Positions 31,907 through 39,223 of a stretch of 40,833 nt of DNA are shown here, one piece after another. This DNA is from CAZPZZ01 sp964591245 (GTDB lineage: Bacteria > Acidobacteriota > Vicinamibacteria > Vicinamibacterales > UBA8438), in assembly GCA_964591245.1 (NCBI GenBank), contig CAZPZZ010000023.1, positions 1-40,833 of the forward strand, in the 5' to 3' direction. A model generated the notes under the pieces. The model saw only the letters and a list, made by a program, of their open reading frames with translations, ran no database searches and had not been told where the DNA came from. The position numbers were made by a program, and so were the translations under genes. The stretch's first letter is position 1. Every line of letters starts with the position of its first letter.

Positions 31907-33490
31907 ATGAGGTCACGTCTGCGTAGCCTGTTGTTCCTATGCGGGGCCGTGTGTCTTGCGGTGGCTGGTGCGTGTGGGGGGGGGACTTCGTCACGGACGG
32001 GCACCTGTGTGGAACTTGCTGCGCTCAAACTGATCGATATGGAAATCCGGGTGGCTGAGCGAGTTCCCGCCGACGCGGATGTGGTCGCACATTGCCAGGT
32101 GGAAGGTACCATCGAGACGGAGATCAACTTCGAACTTCTGCTTCCGGACCCCTCCGATTGGAACGGACGGTTCCTCATGGGGGGAGGGGGGGGCTTCGTC
32201 GGGCGCGTGCAGAATCAGGCTCGCACGCTATATAGCTATAGTGGAGACCCGCTGACACGGGGGTATGCCACGGTAGGGACTGACACCGGCCATCGAGGAA
32301 GCGGGATGGACGCGTCCTGGGCGCTGAACGATTTCCAGCGCCAGGAGAATTTCGGTCATCGGGCAGTCCATCTCACGGCGGAAGCCGCAAAGTCCATCAT
32401 TGGCCACTATTACGAGCGGGCACCGGATTACTCCTATTTTGTCGGTTGTTCCCGTGGTGGCGGGCAAGGAATGATGGAGTCCCAGCGATATCCAGAGGAT
32501 TTTGATGGCATCGTCGCTGCGGCGCCGGCCTACGATTGGACCGGAATTGCCGCCGGGTTTGTGCAGAACCAGCAAGTGATGTATCCAGAGGGTGCGCTCG
32601 AGAAGCCCATCTTGACCGGAGACACGCTTGAATTGCTTGGATCACGTATTTTGGCGGTTTGTGACCAAGATGATGGCGTTGTGGATGGAGTGATGACGGA
32701 TCCGCGTCAGTGTCGGTTCAATCCGGACGATTTGCCTGGTTGTGTTGATGATGAACCTGGCGTCGGGTGTGTGACGAATGCGCAGCGCGTTGCGATCAAC
32801 ACGGTTTACGCTGGACCAATGGTGAATGGCGAAGCGATTTACCCTGGGTTCACGTATGGAGGCGAGCGTGATCCAGGCGGGTGGGATTCGTGGGTGGTCT
32901 CGTCGGAGCAACGTCGAGCCGCCGGCGTCCCCAATGCGCAATATGCATTCGGGACCGAACTCTTGAAGTATTTTGTGTTCAGTGATCCGGATTGGGACTA
33001 CACCACCTACGACTTTTCGACCTGGAATGAGGATTCAGCGCCGACGGCCTCGTTACTGAATGCGACGAGTTCTGACCTTGGGAGGTTCCGGGAACGGGGT
33101 GGGAAAATTGTCTACTGGACCGGATGGTCCGATTTGGCGCTGCCGCCGCAAGGGACCATCGACTATTTCGAGCGTGTGAAAGCGCGAGATCCGAGGGCGG
33201 ACGAATATGCGCGACTCTATATGTTGCCAGGGGTGCTGCATTGTGCGGGAGGGCCGGGGCCAGACCGCGTCGATTGGGTGGACGTGATTCGTGCATGGGT
33301 GGAAGAGGGCCGAGCTCCCGGACCATTGGTTGCCGCGAAACTGGACGTGATGGGCGAAGCGGTTCTGACACGTCCGGTGTGTCCGTACCCAGAGATTGCC
33401 GTCTACGATGGCGTCGGGGACGCCAGTAACGAGGCGAGTTTCAGCTGTGCAGAGCGAGCCGACAGGATGACTGCACGCGAGCATGATTGA
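31907..33490 (+). CDS. Secreted tannase/feruloyl esterase family protein
   Basis: A 527-residue exported enzyme (PF07519) that cleaves esters of aromatic acids such as ferulate or gallate. ATG 31907 is taken as start; a GTG at 31895 is in frame. The leader ends near VAGACGGG and could be a lipoprotein signal, but the lipobox is not canonical. The family CS-D-HC triad is complete: C181-S182 in VGCSRGGG, D409 in TGWSDLALP and H445-C446 in VLHCAGG, with the two cysteines expected to pair. The Ca-binding lid segment DQDDGVVDGVMTDPRQCRF is present. The stop overlaps the FAH gene start, so the pair is translationally coupled. Confidence 0.92.
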   Translation: MRSRLRSLLFLCGAVCLAVAGACGGGTSSRTGTCVELAALKLIDMEIRVAERVPADADVVAHCQVEGTIETEINFELLLPDPSDWNGRFLMGGGGGFVGRVQNQARTLYSYSGDPLTRGYATVGTDTGHRGSGMDASWALNDFQRQENFGHRAVHLTAEAAKSIIGHYYERAPDYSYFVGCSRGGGQGMMESQRYPEDFDGIVAAAPAYDWTGIAAGFVQNQQVMYPEGALEKPILTGDTLELLGSRILAVCDQDDGVVDGVMTDPRQCRFNPDDLPGCVDDEPGVGCVTNAQRVAINTVYAGPMVNGEAIYPGFTYGGERDPGGWDSWVVSSEQRRAAGVPNAQYAFGTELLKYFVFSDPDWDYTTYDFSTWNEDSAPTASLLNATSSDLGRFRERGGKIVYWTGWSDLALPPQGTIDYFERVKARDPRADEYARLYMLPGVLHCAGGPGPDRVDWVDVIRAWVEEGRAPGPLVAAKLDVMGEAVLTRPVCPYPEIAVYDGVGDASNEASFSCAERADRMTAREHD

Positions 33491-34268
33491 TATGACAAGC
33501 CAGCAGTGGATTCGTTTTGATTTGGATGGAACCGTGAAGTTTGGTCTTCTCAAGGAAGACAGCATTCTCGTACACGAGGGTGATCTCTTTGACCGGCCGC
33601 GTTCGACGGGCGAGGAGATTGCGCTCGGTCGGGTCACGATTCTCCCGCCGACTGATGCCGGCAAGATGGTGGCGCTATGGAACAACTCCCAGGCGATGGC
33701 CACAAAGACCGGTCAGACGAAGCCGGCTGAGCCGTTGTATTTCATCAAGGCGAACGGTTCATACCTTGGTTCCGGCGGCGTGATCCGGAAGCCGAGGTCC
33801 TACGATGGGAAGGTAGTGTTTGAAGGAGAACTGGGGATTGTTATCGGGCAAACCTGCCGGCACGTGAGCGAGGCAGAGGCGTCCCTGCACATTTTCGGCT
33901 ACACGTGCATTAACGATGTGACGGCGGTCGGCATTCTTGGGAAGGACCCTTCGTTTCAGCAATGGACACGAGCCAAGAGCTTCGACACGTTCGGCGTCGC
34001 GGGGCCGGTCGTAGCGACTGGTCTGGACGTGGGGCAGTTGTCTATCCAGGCAGTGCTGAATGACCAGGAGCGGCAAAATTATTCAGTAACGGATTTGTTT
34101 TTTTCGCCGCCTGAGATTGTCAGCCTGATCTCCGAGGACATGACGCTGGATCCTGGAGACATTATCTGTTGCGGGACATCGGTGGGGGTGGGCTCGATGA
34201 AGCCGGGTAGTGCTATCGAGATCACGATCGATGGAATTGGCACGTTACGAAATCGCTATGAGGAGTAA
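33483..34268 (+). CDS. Fumarylacetoacetate hydrolase (FAH) family protein
   Basis: A 261-residue cytoplasmic enzyme of the FAH family, which cleaves or decarboxylates C-C bonds in ring-cleavage products and beta-keto acids. Metal ligands are E114 and E116 (VVFEGELGIVIG) and D145 (CINDVTAVG). ARAKSFDTFGVAGP and PGDIICCGTSVGVGSMKPG are further core blocks. The ATG overlaps the tannase-like stop by eight bases; a second ATG at 33492 is also plausible. The placement directly after a feruloyl esterase-like gene fits degradation of released aromatics, for example hydroxyhepta-dienedioate-like intermediates, but the substrate is inferred. A PAL-like gene follows after three bases. Confidence 0.9.
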   Translation: MIDMTSQQWIRFDLDGTVKFGLLKEDSILVHEGDLFDRPRSTGEEIALGRVTILPPTDAGKMVALWNNSQAMATKTGQTKPAEPLYFIKANGSYLGSGGVIRKPRSYDGKVVFEGELGIVIGQTCRHVSEAEASLHIFGYTCINDVTAVGILGKDPSFQQWTRAKSFDTFGVAGPVVATGLDVGQLSIQAVLNDQERQNYSVTDLFFSPPEIVSLISEDMTLDPGDIICCGTSVGVGSMKPGSAIEITIDGIGTLRNRYEE

Positions 34269-34271
34269 TCG

Positions 34272-35474
34272 ATGACGCGGAAGTCCCGGTGTTTGATGAC
34301 GGCCTTGGTGAGTGTCTGGCTCCTGGTCGGATGGGGGGAATTCCAGTCCGCGAATGGTCAGACCGCTGCGGACCAGATCCCGCGCTTCGAATACGATCCT
34401 GCCTGGCCGCGTCTGCCTTTGCCGAACGAATGGATCCTCGGTGAAGTTGGAGGTATCAGTGTCGATGCTCGAGGACACATCTGGGTGATTCACCGGCCCT
34501 GGACGGTGACCGGACGAGAGCTTGGGGCCGTGACGGGGCAGGCGGCGTGTTGTCGACCTGCGCCGTCTATTGTTGAGTTTGACACTGCCGGGGAGGTGGT
34601 GCAGGCCTGGCCTGAATTACAGTCGTTCGAGGCTGCGCCCGGGACACCTGCCGGGCAGGGAAACCGTGTAGGACCCAATGGTGCGACGCTGTGGGAATCA
34701 GTTCCGGGTGGCTACGGTGAATGGGGACGGCGGGAGCATACCGTCTACGTGGATTATGCAGACCATGTCTGGATTAGTAACGACGAATCGCACGTGCTCT
34801 ACAAATTCACTCGAGATGGTCAATATTTGCTGACGATTGGGGTGCCTGGCGTTACGGGTGGTAGTGACGACACGCAGCACCTGGGCCGACCGGCCGGGCT
34901 CGCCGTGGATCCGGAAACGAACGAGCTTTTCGTGGCTGATGGCTATACCAACCGTCGCGTGATCGTATTTGATGCGGAGAGTGGTGAGTACTTACGCCAT
35001 TGGGGGGCGTATGGTAATCCGCCCGATGACACACCAGTCGGCCGCTACGATCCGGAGGCACCGCCGGAGGGGCAATTTCGAGGACCGGTGCACGGCATCG
35101 TACTGTCACGTGATGGATTGGTGTACGTCACCGACCGTGGTGCGAATCGCGTGCAAGTCTTCACGCGTGCTGGCGAGTTCGTGCGCGAGGGGTTTATCGC
35201 ACCAGAAACGAGAGACCTGGGAACTGCTTACGGAGTCGCGCTATCCCACGATGCCGCGCAGCGCTGGGTCTATATCAATGACGGGTCGAATAACACGATC
35301 TGGATTCTGAGGCGCGACACGCTCGAGACGGTTGGACGTTTCGGGTCCTATGGTCGAGGGGGGGGGCAATTGTTGTCAGCACATAGTATGGCCGTTGATC
35401 AGCAGGGCAACGTGTATATAGGGGAGACACGTGGCCGGCGGGTGCAACGGTTCAGGCTCGTCGGTGCGCAATGA
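34272..35474 (+). CDS. PAL-like NHL-repeat protein (amidating-lyase family)
   Basis: A 400-residue secreted six-bladed NHL propeller, with leader ending near SANGQ. It resembles peptidylglycine alpha-hydroxyglycine amidating lyase (PAL), which splits C-terminal hydroxyglycine from peptides. Three spaced histidines fit the PAL zinc site: H203 in HLGRPAGLAVDP, H274 in GPVHGIVLSRDG and H371 in SAHSMAVDQQGN. The blade signature VADGYTNRRVIVFD matches the family. Bacterial homologues are of unknown use, and a hydratase or lyase for another alpha-hydroxy compound is possible. It follows the FAH gene by three bases, so the three-gene run is one transcript. A rich Cys/Pro loop (GQAACCRPAPS) lies near the N-terminus. 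Confidence 0.85.
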   Translation: MTRKSRCLMTALVSVWLLVGWGEFQSANGQTAADQIPRFEYDPAWPRLPLPNEWILGEVGGISVDARGHIWVIHRPWTVTGRELGAVTGQAACCRPAPSIVEFDTAGEVVQAWPELQSFEAAPGTPAGQGNRVGPNGATLWESVPGGYGEWGRREHTVYVDYADHVWISNDESHVLYKFTRDGQYLLTIGVPGVTGGSDDTQHLGRPAGLAVDPETNELFVADGYTNRRVIVFDAESGEYLRHWGAYGNPPDDTPVGRYDPEAPPEGQFRGPVHGIVLSRDGLVYVTDRGANRVQVFTRAGEFVREGFIAPETRDLGTAYGVALSHDAAQRWVYINDGSNNTIWILRRDTLETVGRFGSYGRGGGQLLSAHSMAVDQQGNVYIGETRGRRVQRFRLVGAQ

Positions 35475-35570
35475 GTCCGCCCGGTGTGTCCGACAGTGGG
35501 CGAGGGGGCGTACCCGGTTGCGTGTCGGGCTGTGAGGGTGAGGGGGAATGAGTACAAGGTCTGGTCGACA

Positions 35571-36656
35571 ATGATTCGTGCCGCGCATGTGTGTATCCTC
35601 GGCTGCCTGACGTCATGCTGGTTGTTAGTGGTGCCAGCTAGGGGACAGGAAGCGGGTGTCGAGAGTCTGCCGGTGGTGTGGGTGCTGTCGACAGGAGGCA
35701 CGATCTCCGGGCAGGGGACATCATCCACTAGCCTGACGGAGTATCGGGCCGGTGCTCTCCTAGGTGAGGAACTGGTCCGTGCAGTACCCGCGATCCAGCA
35801 GTATGCGCGCGTACGGGTGGAGCAGATTGTGAACGTGGGGAGTCCGAATATCTCCTTGGACAACTGGCTCACGCTCACGAGGCGCATCGATGAGATCTTT
35901 CGTCTTGATCCTGCGGTGGCTGGCGTGGTTGTAACGCATGGCACGAACACCCTGGAGGAAACGGCATTTTTCCTCAACTTGACCGTCACGCATGACCGAC
36001 CGGTCGTGCTGGTGGGGGCGCAGCGACCGGCGTCCGCGATCAGTGCGGATGGACCGCTGAATCTACTCAATGCGGTTCGGGCGGCTGCGGCGCCCAGTGC
36101 CAGAGGTAAGGGTGTTCTGGTCATCATGAATGACGAGATCAACGCTGCGCGCGATGTGACCAAGACGAATACGTACCGGGTCGAAACGTTTCGCGCGCCG
36201 GAATTGGGATTTCTGGGGTACGTCGATGCTGATGCGGTCAGCTTCTACCGTGCTTCGACGAAGCGTCATACGGCAGACTCGGAATTTACCCTGAGCGGTG
36301 TGACGGAGCTTCCAGTAGTCGAGATTGTCTACTCCTATGTGCAGCCAAGTACCATCATGCTCGAGGCGCTTCTCTCGGCGAATGTCGATGGCATTGTGCT
36401 CGCAGGTACCGGAGCGGGTATTGTCTCCAGGGCGGAACTCTCGACGCTTGTGCAAGTGCCGTTGAGGGACAGGCCCGTCGTGGTTCGGTCCAACCGCACC
36501 GGTAACGGACGGGTCGTCCCGCTAGGGCGGTATGACGAACTCGGGATGATCCCGGCTGACACGCTGAATCCACAGAAGGCCAGGATTCTTCTGATGCTTG
36601 CCTTGACCCGGACGCAGGATCTCGACGAAATCCGTCGAATATTTTCAGAATACTGA
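35571..36656 (+). CDS. Type II L-asparaginase, secreted
   Basis: A 361-residue exported amidohydrolase converting asparagine to aspartate and ammonia. ATG 35571 opens a leader ending near VPARGQ; an upstream in-frame stretch from 35484 is not needed. The nucleophile T44 is in STGGTISG. The second catalytic block is T125-N126 in THGTNTLEET, where the usual Asp is Asn. K198 in DVTKTNTYR and the C-terminal GTGAG region are normal. The family has a Thr-Lys-Asp relay with the Asp also binding the substrate amino group, so the Asn may alter specificity. It lies 96 bases after the PAL-like gene on the same strand. Confidence 0.9.
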   Translation: MIRAAHVCILGCLTSCWLLVVPARGQEAGVESLPVVWVLSTGGTISGQGTSSTSLTEYRAGALLGEELVRAVPAIQQYARVRVEQIVNVGSPNISLDNWLTLTRRIDEIFRLDPAVAGVVVTHGTNTLEETAFFLNLTVTHDRPVVLVGAQRPASAISADGPLNLLNAVRAAAAPSARGKGVLVIMNDEINAARDVTKTNTYRVETFRAPELGFLGYVDADAVSFYRASTKRHTADSEFTLSGVTELPVVEIVYSYVQPSTIMLEALLSANVDGIVLAGTGAGIVSRAELSTLVQVPLRDRPVVVRSNRTGNGRVVPLGRYDELGMIPADTLNPQKARILLMLALTRTQDLDEIRRIFSEY

Positions 36657-36797
36657 TCACGCTCCGTGCTACCCCATGCTCTGAGCCGAGGGGTGTCCAC
36701 GCGTGAGTTTCATACGTCGTGTGCGATCGGTTGTCCGGGTCGGAGTGCGGTTGCTGCTGGTGGGTTCGGGCAAGGAAGCTCGAGTTAAGGAGAGCAG

Positions 36798-37256
36798 GTG
36801 GGAATCAAGGATGAACTGCATGCCGAATTGACCGACGCGATGCGGAGCCATGATCGGAATCGCATCGACGTGGTCCGTCAGATCACGACTGAGGTGGCGC
36901 GAGCCGTGAAGGCGGCCAATTTCGATGGCGAAGAAAACGACGAACTCTATCTGAAGGTCATCACCAGTTACGCCAAGAAGATGGGCAAGGCGGTTGCGGA
37001 GTATTCCCGGCTCGAGCAGGGGGACTCTGGGGCCGCCGTCAAACTCAAGTTCGAGGTGGAGTATCTCGGGCGCTGGCTACCGAAGCCTCTCTCTGAGGAT
37101 GAGCTCGTGGCTCTAGTGGACGCCGCCATCCAGGACGTTGGCGCGAGCGATATGAAGGGACTGGGGCAGGTGATGGGCTACCTGAAGAAGAGACATCCGG
37201 AGATTGATGGCGCGACGGCAAGCCGATTAGCGAAGACTCGGCTCAGCGCGCCGTAA
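36798..37256 (+). CDS. YqeY/GatB-YqeY domain protein
   Basis: A 152-residue cytoplasmic protein of the YqeY family, related to the tRNA-binding tail of GatB. It shows the typical order: helix MGIKDELHAELTDAMRSHDR, then EENDELYLKVITSYAKKM, EYLGRWLPKPLSEDELVAL and GLGQVMGYLKKRHPEIDG. The role is presumed to lie in tRNA-dependent amidation or translation, but it is not established. The GTG start has AAGGAGAG 6-13 bases upstream. It overlaps the convergent small membrane gene by 14 bases at the 3' ends. The 141 bases before it hold no gene. Confidence 0.9.
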   Translation: MGIKDELHAELTDAMRSHDRNRIDVVRQITTEVARAVKAANFDGEENDELYLKVITSYAKKMGKAVAEYSRLEQGDSGAAVKLKFEVEYLGRWLPKPLSEDELVALVDAAIQDVGASDMKGLGQVMGYLKKRHPEIDGATASRLAKTRLSAP

Positions 37257-37650
37257 AACGTTGACGGGCGCGATAGAGGGCGACGCAAGGGAGCATGAAC
37301 ATCGCGAAGCTCACGGCGCCGGCCGCAAGCGCACCTTGTTGCAGGTTCCAGACCAGCATGGCGACGGCGACCTGGAGGGCATAGACGCTGGCCCACGGCC
37401 ACATCCAGGGACGCATCCGCCAGAAGCCGTAGCCACCGGCCATATAGATGGCCCAGTGGATCGGTTCAGTGACCTTGGCGGCCCATCCTTCCAGCGTGAT
37501 ACCAAACCAGATTTCCTGGTCTTCTGCCACGGGTTTCACGAACATGTCGAAGGGCATATAGACCGTGGTCATGAAGACGCAGAAGGCGAAGAGCAGCTGC
37601 ATCCACCACGGACGGCGCTTCCACTCCGCCGCTAGATCAAGAGTCGACAT
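37243..37650 (-). CDS. Small four-helix membrane protein, unknown function
   Basis: I do not recognise this 135-residue protein. It has four hydrophobic helices: WWMQLLFAFCVFMTTVYMPF, PIHWAIYMAGGYGFW, PWASVYALQVAVAMLVW and GAVSFAMFMLPCVALY. Basic residues at the C-terminus (RARQRFTAR) point to a cytoplasmic end. The aromatic content is high and no transporter motif is visible. It runs convergent with YqeY, overlapping 14 bases, and lies downstream of the amidohydrolase (28-base gap), so it may be co-transcribed with it. Confidence 0.75.
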   Translation of the reverse strand: MSTLDLAAEWKRRPWWMQLLFAFCVFMTTVYMPFDMFVKPVAEDQEIWFGITLEGWAAKVTEPIHWAIYMAGGYGFWRMRPWMWPWASVYALQVAVAMLVWNLQQGALAAGAVSFAMFMLPCVALYRARQRFTAR

Positions 37651-37678
37651 CGGTGGTGTACCTCTGTAGCTATCGGAT

Positions 37679-39160
37679 TCACTGGCGGTATCGGCCCATT
37701 ACCGGACGACCCGGAAACACGTTCTGTACGGTCTCACCGTCTCGCACGACGAAGGTGCCGTGCACGAGTACGTGGCGCACGCCACGAGAGAAGGATAGGG
37801 CGCCGTCGAACGTCGCGGTGTCGATGATCGTGTCCGGGTCGAAGACGGTGACGTCCGCGTCGGCCCCGATCTGCAAACGTCCTTTGAGCCGCATGGAGGG
37901 AGCGATGTCCTGCAAACGCTGAGCGGGCTGGATGGTCATTTTGGCGAGTGCCTCAGAGAGCGTGAGGACTTTCAGTTCTCGAACATAGCGTCCGAGTACT
38001 CGGGAGAACGTCCCGGCAGAACGAGGGTGAGCGCCAGGAGCGTACGGCATGCCGTCCGAGGCGATCATGGCAGTTTGCGAAGCAAGACCTGTCGTAATCC
38101 ACGCTGGTTCCATGAGATGAATGATGACGATACCGCCCTCTGCGCGATACAGGCTAAAGCTCTCCTCGGTGAGACGTTCGCCGGTATCCTGCCATTGGAG
38201 GTCCTCGTAGCCAATGCCCATGCGTGCCTGCCATCCGCGGTCGAAGAGCGATGAGGCGAGGTTGGTGGACGCTGCGGTGTAGGGATAAATCTCTGTCGTG
38301 ATGTCGAGGCCTTGGGCTTGTGCCGATGTGACGATCTCCAGTCCAGTAGCGATGTCTCCGAGGGTCATGCTATTGAGATGGACGATGTGGAGCGGCGCAC
38401 CGGTCACGGCGGCATAGGTGACGGCCTCTTGGATACCGCTCAGGCCAATGTTTCGAACGTGCGTGAAGATTGGCGCTTGGCGGTCTGCGGCAAGTCGATA
38501 CACCTGAAGCATCTCGCCACCAGAGGCGCCCGGGTAATACCCTACCGGTACACCGATGCCGAGTCCGCCAGCCTGCAAACCCTGATCAAGGCCGGCGAGG
38601 AGCCTGTCGTAGCCACCTTCGGGAACTGGCTCGTAGCGCGACCGCCTGATGGCGCGTTGCCTGACCTCGAGTGCCTGTACATCTGATTGTTCTGAGAACT
38701 GGAGCATGACCTGTTGGCGGACTGACCCGTGTGAGACCGTCGCTCCAAAGTTGATGAGGGCTTGGCCCGTGCGCGAGTCGAGCCATTTACGGAGCGAATT
38801 CTGTCCAGATTCTAGCTCCAGCGCAGTGGTCACGCCGTCGTGCGCCTGATACTCGTTGGCGTCGTTGGTTTGGCCGTGAGCGTGGAGGTCGATGAAGCCG
38901 GGTGAGACGACGAGACCGGGAACGTTCACAACCTGCTGCCCGATGAGCGGAGTCTCGGAGATTTCTGCGATATGCCCGTTGCGAATGCCAATGTTGCGGA
39001 TAGCGTCGAGATCGGTTTCAGGATCGATCACGCGTCCACCCTGAATGACGAGGTCGTACGGGAATGACTGTGCGTGCGCGGGACCGGCGCTGCCGAGACC
39101 AAACGCCAGACATGACCAGAAGACGACAGGGAGGTACCGCGTGATTGTTCCTGTCCACAT
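37679..39160 (-). CDS. Secreted amidohydrolase, D-aminoacylase-like
   Basis: A 493-residue exported member of the amidohydrolase superfamily, near N-acyl-D-amino-acid deacylases. The leader ends near GPAHAQ (31). Metal-site marks are H93-A-H95 (FIDLHAHG), GVTTALELESGQ, a later His in IFTHVRN and another in LHIVHLNSM, and the final Asp in MIASDGMPY. The canonical D-aminoacylase Cys in GNCG is replaced by Glu (ELESG), so the metal arrangement may differ. Substrates are probably N-acylated amino acids or related amides, but this is inferred. It lies 63 bases downstream of the second PQQ dehydrogenase in the same direction, with GGGAG ahead of the ATG. Confidence 0.88.
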   Translation of the reverse strand: MWTGTITRYLPVVFWSCLAFGLGSAGPAHAQSFPYDLVIQGGRVIDPETDLDAIRNIGIRNGHIAEISETPLIGQQVVNVPGLVVSPGFIDLHAHGQTNDANEYQAHDGVTTALELESGQNSLRKWLDSRTGQALINFGATVSHGSVRQQVMLQFSEQSDVQALEVRQRAIRRSRYEPVPEGGYDRLLAGLDQGLQAGGLGIGVPVGYYPGASGGEMLQVYRLAADRQAPIFTHVRNIGLSGIQEAVTYAAVTGAPLHIVHLNSMTLGDIATGLEIVTSAQAQGLDITTEIYPYTAASTNLASSLFDRGWQARMGIGYEDLQWQDTGERLTEESFSLYRAEGGIVIIHLMEPAWITTGLASQTAMIASDGMPYAPGAHPRSAGTFSRVLGRYVRELKVLTLSEALAKMTIQPAQRLQDIAPSMRLKGRLQIGADADVTVFDPDTIIDTATFDGALSFSRGVRHVLVHGTFVVRDGETVQNVFPGRPVMGRYRQ

Positions 39161-39223
39161 GATGAGTTGCCACTCCCTTCGTCTGCGACCTGCATTCCGC
39201 GTCCTGACCCCAGCGCGAGATTC

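Noticed and set aside
31976..31984. G9 run in the tannase-like leader as a sequencing error
   Set aside because: The frame stays open and leads into a normal mature protein, so no error is needed.
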